A stretch of DNA of 64,000 bases from Exiguobacterium sp. s48 (GTDB taxonomy: Bacteria > Bacillota > Bacilli > Exiguobacteriales > Exiguobacteriaceae): NCBI RefSeq assembly GCF_018617395.1, contig NZ_JACSKC010000003.1, positions 62,001 through 126,000 of the forward strand, read 5' to 3'. Made by a program: the position numbers and the translations under genes. The notes beneath the pieces were generated by a model that made no database searches, was not told the origin of the DNA, and was given only the letters and a program-made list of their open reading frames with translations. Positions 40,467 to 49,828 of this stretch are shown here, piece by piece (positions within the stretch are counted from its first letter, which is position 1; each line of letters begins with the position of its first letter).

Positions 40467-43445
40467 TTACTGATATTTTGGTACATCGAAATTGAGTGTG
40501 TAAGCATCAAGTGATTGATAGATATTATAGATGCTTGTCGTTTGTTTCGCAGCCCAACCGATATCGGTTGCGTACTGATGTGTTCCTGGTGAAGAAGGAT
40601 TGAAGCGCATCTTGTACAATGTATTTTGTTTATACGTCGGATGATTGATATAGCTAGCTCCGATCCAGTAAGCCCCACCGATAATCGCTTCCTCCGGAGA
40701 GAACCATTTTTGTTCGAAGGCGTATTTAGCACCGTTTCCGAGTGGATTGCTATCGGTTGCTTGAATACCGTACATATTATAGACGGTTGCCGCAACAGGA
40801 CGTTCTGGATAAATCCGAGTACCACTCGAGTTGATCAATGCATTACCATCTTTATCGACAGGAACTCCTTTTGCGAGAAGGGAAGTGCCATGGCCTGTTT
40901 CAAGAAGGGCATGCGAGAGAAGATATACTTCGTTCACGCCGTACATACTAGCCGCATCCACGAATGCTTGACCTTGTCCGCTGAGCGTTCCTTTTGATGT
41001 GAGGACTTTGTTCAGTGTAGTAGCAGTTGTCCCGGCGCTCTTCGACAAATCTAAGAATTGATAGAATGATCGAGAGTTCGCATCAATCTGACTAGGGTCG
41101 ACATATGGGAGAAGATCGTCAACTGATGCGCGACGCCATGTATTATCAAACACTCGGATGTTGTGTCCAGCCGGTCGTTTATATGAAATCATGTAGTATG
41201 TGCCAGATTGCCCTGTAATCGTAACGGTTTCGCCTGTATTGATTTGACCGTACGCATGAGATGTTAAAATTGGACGGCTCAAAATGTTGGCGGTTCCGAC
41301 GACTGAACTCGGTGTTACATATCCGGTCATCGTGCCGTATTTTACTTTATACCAAACAGTTGAACCGGAAGTATAACGGTCAACATATTGAATGGACGCA
41401 CCATATGGGATAGTGATGAGTGAGGACGAGCTTGAAGAAGCCGTCATCTTTAAAGCAGTACCTAAGCCTGAAATGACAGTCATCTCAGATTTCACAATCT
41501 TTCCTGTCGAACCGTTGACACTCACCCAAGCGCGAGGTAAGTATGCTTCATCGTATCGATGTGCATCCGTTTGGGCGAATTGAGCTACTTGACGGTCTGC
41601 CATCTGTCGAACTGTCATCGGATAACTCGTATACGAGACTTTCTTCGTGATGCCTGTCGCAGGCGGGGTCGTTGTGACAGGGACGACGTAATCCGTATGA
41701 ATATAGTTGCCGCTATACGTCCCGCTCGTAAGGAGTGCCCATTTCGAACCGACAATCGGTTTAATGTTGACGAGTGTTCCCGTACTTAGCGTTCCGACTT
41801 TGTTTGCTGACGTTACTTCAGGTGTAGACCGAACGTTGAGTGGCTCGTTCCCATCTACATAGATACGAACTTGACGTTCTTCTTCGTATTGTTCGTCTGA
41901 CGGTGGTGTTTTCGAGAAATAGTCCGCCGTCGCATAACCTGTGATTGGACCGTATTCGATTTTAAAGAATCGTTCCGTGAGACCAGATTCCGACACTTGT
42001 TGAACTTTCGTACCGAACGGGATGATTGCAATCTTCACTTTTTCCGCATCCGAACGGTTATATAAGACGACATCACGCGTTGTGTAATAATCTGTTTTCA
42101 CAATGACCTCTGGATTTTTCAATGAGAAGTGACTAGAACCTGCATAACCGGTTTTTCCGTCGTAGCGAATCTTGAACCAAGAGCTAGAGAGGCCGCTTTG
42201 CGAGAGTTGCTCCACTTGTGCACCAAACGGAATCGTCGCAATCTTCGTCGCACCGGCTGCAGACGAGCTATACATCGCTACATTTCGAATGGCGAAGTAT
42301 GGTGTGATTGTCACTTCTTCAGGTGCCTTCGTTGAAAAATGGCGAGCGGCAGCGAAGCCGGTGACTCCATCATATTCAATTTTGAACCAAGAGTCCGATA
42401 AGTTGGCGTCCGACACTTGGACGACTTTTGTTCCTTCTTGGATCGTGCGAAGACGGGCCGCTCCGGAAGCAGATGATTCGTATAATACGAGGTCTCGCAC
42501 CGCATAATAGGTTGTTTTGACAACGGCTTCAGGTTTTGATGTCGAGAAGTTACGTGCGGCCGCATAGCCGACCGTGTCCCCGTACTGAACCTTATACCAA
42601 GATGAACTCAAACCGTTTACGTATACACGCTTCACTTCTGCTCCGAGTGGAATGGTCGCAATTTTTGATGCGCCTGTTCCTGATCCGTTGTAAAGCGCAA
42701 CGTTTTTCACAGCGTAATATGTCGTGACCGCATCGGCTGTGAGTGGTGTTGCTGTAAAATTGCGTGCCGGTGCATAACCGACGAGTGAACCATATTCGAT
42801 TTTGTACCAAGACCCCGTCGCCCCTAAAGAGTCCAAGTATGTGACTTTTGCGCCTTCTGGAATCGTCGCAATTTTTGATGCGCCAGTGCCGGTCTTATCA
42901 TACAGAACGGCTGTCGTGGACGCGTAAAATGTAGGGCTCGTTTCGCTAAAGTATCGTGCCGCCACATATCCTGTATATGTACCGAATTGTACTTTATACC
43001 AAGATCCTGTAGCACCATGCGTCGAGAGATGCGTCACGAGCGATCCTTTTGGGATGACCGTTTCGATGGAAGCAGACGTCGACATCGAAGAACGAAGATT
43101 AACGTTCATTTCAGCGATATATAATGAAGCGGATGTAGCAGACGTGGTAGACGTTTTTGCGAGGGATGATCCCATCGTCAAATATGTAGATGAGACGTAT
43201 CGTTTTTGACCCTCAAAGTTGATTTGTGCCCATTCATCGTTAACGGCATACACATCTACCGTTGTTCCTTCCGTTAACTTGCCGACGATTGAAGATGTCG
43301 TCGACGAATCAGACCGAACATTTAAGATGGGTGTGTTGACTGTTCCTTCAGATGTTGCTGCGTATGATTGGAGTGGTGCGAGAGTGCTCAAAATCGTTCC
43401 TGAGACAATCGTAGCTACTCCTAATCGTGAGAGTGTCGATTTCAA
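40467..43445 (-). CDS. secreted SH3b-repeat N-acetylglucosaminidase
   Basis: 992 residues with a signal peptide (about 1-29, ending SYA). TTG start at 43445 after AAAGGGGT. From residue 30 to about 680 there are nine or ten SH3b domains of 65-70 residues, each with a variant of ...VxLYxxxxxGAxKIATIPxGxxVxxxxxxGxxxSWYKIxYGxxxGYAxARxF. The repeats are similar but not identical. The last 200 residues are a glucosaminidase (LytD/LytF-like) domain with ALLETGHGTS carrying the catalytic Glu, YNMYGI and YATDIGWA. It would bind and cut peptidoglycan glycan strands during growth or separation. Single gene. Confidence 0.9.
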   Translation of the reverse strand: MKSTLSRLGVATIVSGTILSTLAPLQSYAATSEGTVNTPILNVRSDSSTTSSIVGKLTEGTTVDVYAVNDEWAQINFEGQKRYVSSTYLTMGSSLAKTSTTSATSASLYIAEMNVNLRSSMSTSASIETVIPKGSLVTHLSTHGATGSWYKVQFGTYTGYVAARYFSETSPTFYASTTAVLYDKTGTGASKIATIPEGAKVTYLDSLGATGSWYKIEYGSLVGYAPARNFTATPLTADAVTTYYAVKNVALYNGSGTGASKIATIPLGAEVKRVYVNGLSSSWYKVQYGDTVGYAAARNFSTSKPEAVVKTTYYAVRDLVLYESSASGAARLRTIQEGTKVVQVSDANLSDSWFKIEYDGVTGFAAARHFSTKAPEEVTITPYFAIRNVAMYSSSAAGATKIATIPFGAQVEQLSQSGLSSSWFKIRYDGKTGYAGSSHFSLKNPEVIVKTDYYTTRDVVLYNRSDAEKVKIAIIPFGTKVQQVSESGLTERFFKIEYGPITGYATADYFSKTPPSDEQYEEERQVRIYVDGNEPLNVRSTPEVTSANKVGTLSTGTLVNIKPIVGSKWALLTSGTYSGNYIHTDYVVPVTTTPPATGITKKVSYTSYPMTVRQMADRQVAQFAQTDAHRYDEAYLPRAWVSVNGSTGKIVKSEMTVISGLGTALKMTASSSSSSLITIPYGASIQYVDRYTSGSTVWYKVKYGTMTGYVTPSSVVGTANILSRPILTSHAYGQINTGETVTITGQSGTYYMISYKRPAGHNIRVFDNTWRRASVDDLLPYVDPSQIDANSRSFYQFLDLSKSAGTTATTLNKVLTSKGTLSGQGQAFVDAASMYGVNEVYLLSHALLETGHGTSLLAKGVPVDKDGNALINSSGTRIYPERPVAATVYNMYGIQATDSNPLGNGAKYAFEQKWFSPEEAIIGGAYWIGASYINHPTYKQNTLYKMRFNPSSPGTHQYATDIGWAAKQTTSIYNIYQSLDAYTLNFDVPKYQ

Positions 43446-43582
43446 TATGTTACCCCTTTCGAATGAGAGAGCATGATTTAAATGATTGCGGTCTAAGTAT
43501 AACGCACTTAAAAAATGGAAAGAAGAAGCAGAATTACAAAAAAGGTAAATGATTAAAATTTCATTTCTAAAATAAGGTAAAT

Positions 43583-43607
43583 AAAAAATCCCCTGATAAA
43601 GGGGATT
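43583..43607 (-). terminator. terminator after the lysophospholipase-like gene
   Basis: On the minus strand AATCCCC/GGGGATT with a seven-base loop and six T. Confidence 0.7.
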
Positions 43608-43614
43608 AAGTAAA

Positions 43615-44523
43615 TTAATGGGTCTTACTTTGCTTCATCCATGTGAGGATATCGGACCACACCTGTTCACGATGGATTTCACGGAGGATTTCATGACGGG
43701 CGTGATCGTACGTGGCCACAGCGAGATCGATATCTGCATCGCGATACTTTCGAATTATGCCGGTTAACCCTTCACCGTCATGCGTGACGGGATCATCCAT
43801 TCCAGCTACGAATAGCACAGGTAGTGACTTCGGGTGCTCATGTATACGTGCAGACGTCGTGACATCTAATGAGGCACGTGTCACTTCGTGTAAAAATCCG
43901 AGAGAAGGTAGTCCGCCACAATTCGGATCGGCGAGATAGGAATCGACTTCGTCAGGAACGCTTGAGAGCCAGTCGCTATCTGTTCTTGCAGGTAAAAACT
44001 TTAAGTTGTAGCGGCCGAACAATAGTCGTTCAAAAAATCTAGACTGGTGTGTTTCATCTTTCCGTTTCATCGCAGTGGCGATGAAACGATGCCCGAGTTC
44101 CCCTGCAACTCCGGGATGGGGTGGCGGAGCGACGGCGACAATACCGGCGAGGGCGTGTCCCATGACTTGTCCGAGTCGTCTGACGAGAAGGGACCCAAAA
44201 CTATGGCCTAGCAAATATGTCGGGCGCTCGTCCTCATATTGATTGATGAGGTATTGGGCATCATCGACGAGTTGTTGAAATCCCGTTCCTGGCTTGAGAT
44301 GACCGTAAGTTCGTTGGTCATGAGCGCTCGTACCCGCACCACGCAGGTCGCATACATAGACGTCGTATCCATTGTTTGCCATAAAGTGTGCAAACTCAAT
44401 ATATCTTTCGTGATGTTCGAGCATCCCATGAAACATGAATATTTTTCCAATTGCTTGTTCTGCTCGAACATGCATCACTTCCGTTTGATACCCGTCAGAA
44501 TACGTCAACTCTGATACCATCAT
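43615..44523 (-). CDS. monoacylglycerol lipase/lysophospholipase-like alpha/beta hydrolase
   Basis: 302 residues, no signal peptide. FMFHGMLEHHERYIEF gives the oxyanion HG motif, GHSFGS contains nucleophile Ser108, and VAGMDDPVTHDGEG followed by YDHARHEILRE supply Asp and His. The HGxxEH start and RGxGTS are typical of PldB/monoglyceride lipases. The start is one of two ATGs after AGGAGGAAGG. It is followed by fhs in the same orientation. Confidence 0.85.
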   Translation of the reverse strand: MMVSELTYSDGYQTEVMHVRAEQAIGKIFMFHGMLEHHERYIEFAHFMANNGYDVYVCDLRGAGTSAHDQRTYGHLKPGTGFQQLVDDAQYLINQYEDERPTYLLGHSFGSLLVRRLGQVMGHALAGIVAVAPPPHPGVAGELGHRFIATAMKRKDETHQSRFFERLLFGRYNLKFLPARTDSDWLSSVPDEVDSYLADPNCGGLPSLGFLHEVTRASLDVTTSARIHEHPKSLPVLFVAGMDDPVTHDGEGLTGIIRKYRDADIDLAVATYDHARHEILREIHREQVWSDILTWMKQSKTH

Positions 44524-44538
44524 GTGCCTTCCTCCTAT

Positions 44539-46224
44539 TTAGAAAAGTCCAATCGCTTTTCCAGATTCGTCAATTCCCATATTGAGAGCTGCCGGATGTT
44601 TTGGTAAACCTGGCATCGTCAGCACGTTGCCTGTCAAGGCGACGAGGAATCCAGCTCCCACTGATGGTTTCAATTCGCGAACGGTGATCGTGAATCCTTG
44701 TTGATAGCCGAATTTCGAAGGGTCGTCTGAGAGAGAGAATGGTGTCTTCGCCATACAAATCGGAAGATTTGCCCAGCCATTCGCCTGAACTTCTTTCATT
44801 TGTTTTTGGGCTTTGGCTGTAAACATGACGTCTGCAGCACCATATACTTCTCGGGCAATGGTTTTGATCTTTTGTTCAATCGAATCGTTCAATTCATACA
44901 ATGGCGTCAGCTTACTTTCGTTCGACTCGACGGCTTCAATGACCGCTTCGGCCAACTGTCGACCACCAACCCCGCCGTTGGCCCACACTTCGCTGAGGGA
45001 AGCACGAATGCCGTGCGCCGCACACCAGTCAAGAACGGTTGCTAGTTCCTCTTCCGTATCTGAATTGAAACGATTCAATGCGACGACCGTCGGCAGTCCG
45101 AGTTTTTTCATCGTATCGATGTGTTTCGCAAGCAATTTCAATCCTTCTCCGACTGCACCGACATTCTCGATGTGAAGTTGATCTTTCGGAACGCCGCCGT
45201 GCATCTTTAAGGCGCGAACGGTTGCAACGAGGACGACCGCATCCGGATTCAACTCACCGACTCGAGATTTGATATGACAGAACTTTTCGGCCCCGAGGTC
45301 GGCCCCGAATCCAGCCTCTGTCACGACATATTCACCGAGTTTTAATGCAGTCTTCGTTGCAATCAATGAGTTGCATCCATGTGCGATATTTGCGAACGGA
45401 CCTCCGTGGACGAGTGCAGGTGTTTGTTCGAGCGTTTGGACGAGGTTCGGTTTAAAGGCTTCCTTCAACAATAACGTCGCAGCACCGGCAGCACCGATTT
45501 GTTCAGCGGTAATGGGTTCTTTTTGATGGTCATAGGCGACGACGATTCGTTTAATACGTTCCTCAAGGTCGCTCAAGGAGTCTGCCAGACAGAGAATCGC
45601 CATGATTTCCGAAGCGACGGTAATATCAAATCCATCCTCACGAGGAACTCCATGAGCCGGACCGCCAAGGCCGACCGTGACATGACGAAGGGCGCGGTCG
45701 TTCAAATCGAGGACGCGCTTCCAGACGATATGTCGGACATCGATGCCGAGGTCGTTTCCTTGATGCAGGTGATTGTCGATCATGGCACTGATCGTATTGT
45801 GGGCAGATGTGATGGCATGCATGTCCCCGGTGAAATGGAGGTTGATGTCTTCCATCGGGAGAACTTGACTAAAGCCACCACCTGCGGCGCCACCTTTTAA
45901 GCCCATCGTCGGGCCGAGCGAAGGTTCACGGAGACAAACGATCGCTTGTTTATCTAATTGGTTTAATGCTTGTCCTAATCCGACCGTCACCGTTGACTTC
46001 CCTTCACCAGCTGGTGTCGGATTGATCGCTGTGACGAGAACGAGTTTTCCATCTTCTTGTGTTTTTACACGTTCGAGGACATCGTAAGATAGTTTGGCTT
46101 TATATTTTCCGTAGAGATCCAGGTCATCTTCGTGTAATCCGAGTTTTGCTGCGATGTCTTTAATCGGCAAGGTTTTGGCTTGTTGGGCAATTGTAAGGTC
46201 AGATAGTGGTTTCGTCGTTGTCAT
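44539..46224 (-). CDS. fhs: formate--tetrahydrofolate ligase
   Basis: 561 residues, full length. ATP-binding [16 protein letters not shown] (68-83), [23 protein letters not shown], and a C-terminal [20 protein letters not shown]. It makes 10-formyl-THF from formate, THF and ATP for purine and fMet synthesis, cytoplasmic. Start at 46224 after GGAGGG. It is 15 bases upstream of the lysophospholipase gene on the minus strand with no terminator seen between, so they may be co-transcribed. Confidence 0.95.
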   Translation of the reverse strand: MTTTKPLSDLTIAQQAKTLPIKDIAAKLGLHEDDLDLYGKYKAKLSYDVLERVKTQEDGKLVLVTAINPTPAGEGKSTVTVGLGQALNQLDKQAIVCLREPSLGPTMGLKGGAAGGGFSQVLPMEDINLHFTGDMHAITSAHNTISAMIDNHLHQGNDLGIDVRHIVWKRVLDLNDRALRHVTVGLGGPAHGVPREDGFDITVASEIMAILCLADSLSDLEERIKRIVVAYDHQKEPITAEQIGAAGAATLLLKEAFKPNLVQTLEQTPALVHGGPFANIAHGCNSLIATKTALKLGEYVVTEAGFGADLGAEKFCHIKSRVGELNPDAVVLVATVRALKMHGGVPKDQLHIENVGAVGEGLKLLAKHIDTMKKLGLPTVVALNRFNSDTEEELATVLDWCAAHGIRASLSEVWANGGVGGRQLAEAVIEAVESNESKLTPLYELNDSIEQKIKTIAREVYGAADVMFTAKAQKQMKEVQANGWANLPICMAKTPFSLSDDPSKFGYQQGFTITVRELKPSVGAGFLVALTGNVLTMPGLPKHPAALNMGIDESGKAIGLF

Positions 46225-46390
46225 TCAAAAAGTCCCTCCATTTATCGAACAATATATCTTTTTATATAAAAAACATTCGGTATTACTGGGTTAAAAAGTG
46301 AATTGAGACAGTATAAATTCAACCCGTTCGTATTATCATTGATTTTATCATAACTCATGATGGGTTCAAATTCATTCATTTCGTTCAATA

Positions 46391-46410
46391 TTTTCCACCC
46401 TTTCTGTCAA
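46391..46410. promoter_or_regulatory. box shared with the solute-binding-protein promoter
   Basis: TTTTCCACCCT followed by TTCTGTCAA. The same box recurs ahead of the binding-protein gene at 49729-49748 with 17 of 20 identical bases, which points to a common regulator. Confidence 0.45.
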
Positions 46411-46411
46411 A

Positions 46412-46425
46412 TGTATCCGTTTTCA
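46412..46425. promoter_or_regulatory. cre-like site at the permease operon
   Basis: TGTATCCGTTTTCA differs from TGNAANCGNWNNCA at one base. It overlaps a possible -35 (TTTTCA) and lies about 45 bases before the first permease start. Confidence 0.5.
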
Positions 46426-46467
46426 TAAAAGGGTAGGCACGATACAGTGATAGTGGAGGCGATACAC

Positions 46468-47373
46468 ATGACTGAGCGTGCAAAACGAACGAAACGAAGA
46501 CGAAATTGGAAAAAACCTGCGAGCTTTTTAGCATTTGTCGGACCTGCTTTTCTGGCATTTGTCGCCATCGTGCTCATCCCGTTTTTCAATGGAATTTACT
46601 ACAGTTTCACAGATTGGAACGGTGTGACAGGAGAATTAAATTTTGTAGGATTGGAAAACTATCACCGCTTGTTCTTCGAAGATGAACAGTTTCGGGCATC
46701 TTTTTGGATCACGACGAAATATACGATCGTATCCGTCTTATTGACAAACATCGTCGGTTTTTCGTTGGCACTTCTGTTGACGATGAACATTAAGACACGG
46801 AACTTTTTACGCACGATTTTCTTCATGCCGAACTTGATTGGTGGATTGATTCTCGGATTCATCTGGCAGTTCATTTATGTAAAAGGATTTGCCTCGATCG
46901 GTGCGTTGACGGGGTGGAGTCTATTCGAATTACCGTGGCTCGGAGATGCGCAAACAGCCTTTTGGGGCATCGTGATTGTTGCCATCTGGCAAGGCGGTGG
47001 ATATGTCATGGTCATCTATATCGCGGCGTTACAAAACGTGCCGACTGATTTGATGGAGGCGGCACGAATTGATGGGGCGAACCGTTTCAAGATGCTTCGA
47101 CATATCACGTTGCCGATGATCATGCCATCGATCACCATCTGTTTGTTCTTGACCATCTCTTGGTCGTTCAAAGTGTTCGATACGAACTTGTCGCTCACGA
47201 ATGGGGGGCCGTTTAAATCGACCGAGATGTTAGCCTTAAATATTTACACGGAATCTTTTGTGAATAACAACTATGGTCTCGGGTCGGCCAAGGCGGTCAT
47301 CTTCTTCTTGGTCGTGGCTGCGATTACGGTGACACAAGTGTATGTGACGAAAAAACGGGAGGTGGAAGCATGA
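46468..47373 (+). CDS. sugar ABC transporter permease, MalF/UgpA-like
   Basis: 301 residues from ATG at 46468 after GTGGAGGCG. Six membrane helices. The C-terminal EAA loop reads LMEAARIDGANRFKMLRHITLPMIMP and contacts the ATPase. It carries no substrate-binding domain of its own. It overlaps the second permease by four bases. The partner binding-protein gene is 2.4 kb downstream, beyond asnA, and no ATPase is in the window, so a shared MsmX-like ATPase elsewhere is expected. Confidence 0.9.
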   Translation: MTERAKRTKRRRNWKKPASFLAFVGPAFLAFVAIVLIPFFNGIYYSFTDWNGVTGELNFVGLENYHRLFFEDEQFRASFWITTKYTIVSVLLTNIVGFSLALLLTMNIKTRNFLRTIFFMPNLIGGLILGFIWQFIYVKGFASIGALTGWSLFELPWLGDAQTAFWGIVIVAIWQGGGYVMVIYIAALQNVPTDLMEAARIDGANRFKMLRHITLPMIMPSITICLFLTISWSFKVFDTNLSLTNGGPFKSTEMLALNIYTESFVNNNYGLGSAKAVIFFLVVAAITVTQVYVTKKREVEA

Positions 47374-48272
47374 CGACGGAAAAACTAGATCAAGTCGAGA
47401 ATCAACCGACTTTGAAATCACAACGTATTCCGCAGCGACCGCTTCGTCCAGGAACCTACTCTTGGAATCTTGGAGTCATTGAACTCGTTGCCATTCTACT
47501 CGGATTGCTTTATTTGGTACCGTTCTATTATGTTGTCGCCAACTCGTTCAAATCGATGGCTGAAATCTTTACGAACACGTCTGCTTTACCGAACGAATGG
47601 TTGACGTCGAACTATACAGAAGCGTGGGAAGCGATGAATTATGGACGTGTCTTTTTGAACTCGCTCCTCATCACGGTTGGGGCGAATGCGGTCATTGTCA
47701 TCTTCACCTCGATGGCGGCGTGGAAACTCGTTCGGACGAAACATTGGATTTCCACAATGATCTTCTTCTTGTTCGTGGCTGCGATGGTCATTCCGTTCCA
47801 GTCCATCATGATTCCGCTCGTGAAGGTGTCTAGTATCCTCGGTCTGTTGAATAGTCATTGGGGACTGATCGTCATGTATCTAGGTTTTGGGTCTGGTATC
47901 TCGGTGTTCCTTTATCACGGATTCATGAAGTCGATTCCTGAGGAAATTGAAGAAGCCGCCATCATCGACGGTTGTTCGACGTGGGGTGTCTTCTGGCGCA
48001 TCGTCTTTCCACTTCTCAAGCCCATCACGGTGACAATCGTCATCTTGAACAGCCTATGGATTTGGAATGACTTCTTATTGCCATCACTTGTTCTCCGTGA
48101 TGTCGAGTTACGGACCATCCCGCTCGCGACATTCTATTTCTTTGGACAGTACACGAAACAATGGGATTTGGCGTTAGCTGGTTTAGTGTTAGGAATCGTT
48201 CCCCTTCTGGTCTTTTTCTTCGGCATGCAAAAGCATATCATCAAAGGGATCACAAGCGGTTCGATTAAATAA
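47370..48272 (+). CDS. sugar ABC transporter permease, MalG/UgpE-like
   Basis: 300 residues, six membrane helices. EAA motif EEIEEAAIIDGCSTWGVFWRIVFPLLKP. Its ATG at 47370 overlaps the preceding gene; GGAGGTGG is the ribosome site. Together the two form the channel of a carbohydrate importer. A terminator follows. Confidence 0.9.
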   Translation: MTTEKLDQVENQPTLKSQRIPQRPLRPGTYSWNLGVIELVAILLGLLYLVPFYYVVANSFKSMAEIFTNTSALPNEWLTSNYTEAWEAMNYGRVFLNSLLITVGANAVIVIFTSMAAWKLVRTKHWISTMIFFLFVAAMVIPFQSIMIPLVKVSSILGLLNSHWGLIVMYLGFGSGISVFLYHGFMKSIPEEIEEAAIIDGCSTWGVFWRIVFPLLKPITVTIVILNSLWIWNDFLLPSLVLRDVELRTIPLATFYFFGQYTKQWDLALAGLVLGIVPLLVFFFGMQKHIIKGITSGSIK

Positions 48273-48284
48273 CCCTCCCAAGGG

Positions 48285-48320
48285 AATCCTCCGTTCGCTA
48301 CACGGAGGATTATTTTTTTT
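48285..48320 (+). terminator. terminator after the permease genes
   Basis: Nine-pair stem AATCCTCCG/CGGAGGATT followed by eight T. Confidence 0.85.
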
Positions 48321-48331
48321 GAAAAAAACCG

Positions 48332-48643
48332 TTGACATTAGTCAGAATATTTATAATAATGAACTCAATTCAATTGTGAACGACGTCGAAAGGACGAGTA
48401 CACGAAGGTAGTGAGTCAAGCGATCCGGGGGTGGTGTGAGCCCGGTCTTAACCCTTCGTCGAAAAACTTCCTGGAGTCGCTACCCGAACGCTTTGCCAGT
48501 AGACGTAGCCGGACCGCTCCCCGTTATCGGAGTTACGAGATGATTGTCTCGAAAAAGTGAGTAGATTCGTCTACTAATTTGGGTGGCACCGCGGAACCGA
48601 AGTCTTCCGTCCCATGTTCGATGGGAATGGAGGGCTTTTTTTC
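48332..48643 (+). promoter_or_regulatory. T-box leader of asnA
   Basis: TTGACA at 48332 and TATAAT or AATAAT near 48352-48360 start a leader of about 280 bases. The conserved T-box GGGTGGCACCGCGG is at 48581-48594 and is followed by a terminator stem with CCCAT/ATGGG and seven T (48605-48643). The Stem I region holds an AGTA motif, and the expected specifier position is AAC at 48450-48452, the codon for asparagine. Uncharged tRNA-Asn would therefore allow read-through into asnA. The exact specifier position was placed by eye. Confidence 0.88.
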
Positions 48644-48686
48644 ATGGCTTCATTTTCAAATATTCCACAATTGGAGGAAACGGAAA

Positions 48687-49667
48687 ATGACAACAGCAAC
48701 AAGCACGATGAAGGAAAGACAGCAGACGATCGCAGCAGTAAAGGCACTCTTTGAGGAGAAAGTCTCACGTGAACTCGGACTGATTCAAGTACAGGCTCCG
48801 TTATTCGTCGAATCAGCGAGTGGGGTAAACGATCACTTGAACGGCGTGGAGCGTATCATTCAGTTTGATACGATGTATCCGGGACATGAACTTGAAATCG
48901 TTCAGTCACTTGCGAAATGGAAACGCGAAGCGCTCGGTCGTTACGGATTCGGTGTCGGTGAAGGGTTATATACTCAGATGCGCGCCATTCGACGCGACGA
49001 AGAACTAGACGCCACACATTCTCTGTTCGTCGATCAATGGGACTGGGAACGAGTGATTGCTCGAGAAGAACGGACGATGGAATATTTGAAAGCGACGGTT
49101 GAGTCAATTTACGCAGCGCTCCGCGAAACAGAAGCGGAAGTAGAGAAAGCGTACGGCATTGAAGCGATTCTTCCGGAGATGATTCATTTCATCACGAGTC
49201 AGGAGTTGGAGGATGCGTATCCGACGATGACGCCAAAAGAACGTGAAACGGCAATCTGTAAAGAGTACGGTGCCGTCTTCATTTCACAAATCGGAGATCT
49301 TCTCGCTTCAGGCATGAAACATGATGGGCGAGCGGCGGACTATGATGATTGGTCACTCAACGGAGACATTCTCGTATGGCATCCTGAACTCGAATCAGCT
49401 TTTGAACTGTCGTCGATGGGTATTCGTGTCGACGAAGTGGCACTCGATGCGCAACTGAAGAAAGCGGATGCGGAAGAGAAACGTGCGTACCCGTTCCATC
49501 AAGGGGTACTTGAAGGAACGCTCCCACTCACAATCGGAGGTGGAATCGGGCAATCGCGTATTGCGATGTATCTCTTACGCGCTCGTCATATCGGCGAAGT
49601 GCAAACATCGGTCTGGCCTCAAGAAGTCATTCAGTCGTGCAAAGAAGCCGGCATCAGCTTGTTGTAA
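48687..49667 (+). CDS. asnA: aspartate--ammonia ligase (asparagine synthetase A)
   Basis: 326 residues, the normal AsnA size and not a glutamine-dependent Asn[46 protein letters not shown], and [16 protein letters not shown] match class-II-synthetase-like AsnA. It makes asparagine from aspartate, ammonia and ATP. ATG at 48687 after TTGGAGGAAA. Expression is governed by the T-box just upstream. The gene interrupts the sugar ABC transporter, which is unusual. Confidence 0.95.
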   Translation: MTTATSTMKERQQTIAAVKALFEEKVSRELGLIQVQAPLFVESASGVNDHLNGVERIIQFDTMYPGHELEIVQSLAKWKREALGRYGFGVGEGLYTQMRAIRRDEELDATHSLFVDQWDWERVIAREERTMEYLKATVESIYAALRETEAEVEKAYGIEAILPEMIHFITSQELEDAYPTMTPKERETAICKEYGAVFISQIGDLLASGMKHDGRAADYDDWSLNGDILVWHPELESAFELSSMGIRVDEVALDAQLKKADAEEKRAYPFHQGVLEGTLPLTIGGGIGQSRIAMYLLRARHIGEVQTSVWPQEVIQSCKEAGISLL

Positions 49668-49687
49668 TATAATAAGAAGAAACACGG

Positions 49688-49718
49688 AACAGGACTCGGT
49701 AAAAGAGTCCTGTTTTTT
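49688..49718 (+). terminator. terminator after asnA
   Basis: Stem AACAGGACTC/GAGTCCTGTT followed by T run. Confidence 0.85.
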
Positions 49719-49728
49719 CTGTGCAACA

Positions 49729-49779
49729 TTTTCCACCCTATTCGTCAATTTTGACACCTACATAGTGGAAGCGTTTTCA
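49729..49779 (+). promoter_or_regulatory. binding-protein promoter with shared box and cre
   Basis: The box TTTTCCACCCTATTCGTCAA (49729-49748) matches the box ahead of the permease genes. TTGACA is at 49751-49756, and a perfect cre, TGGAAGCGTTTTCA, at 49766-49779 overlaps the expected -10 region. This supports catabolite repression of the importer. Confidence 0.65.
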
Positions 49780-49828
49780 TTTAAAGTTGAATTTGTAAAG
49801 AATGGATGAGATTAAGGGAGGAAATGAG

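Noticed and set aside
40500-43400. CRISPR or DNA-repeat array
   Set aside because: The repeats are diverged SH3b-coding units of about 200 bases, not direct repeats with spacers.
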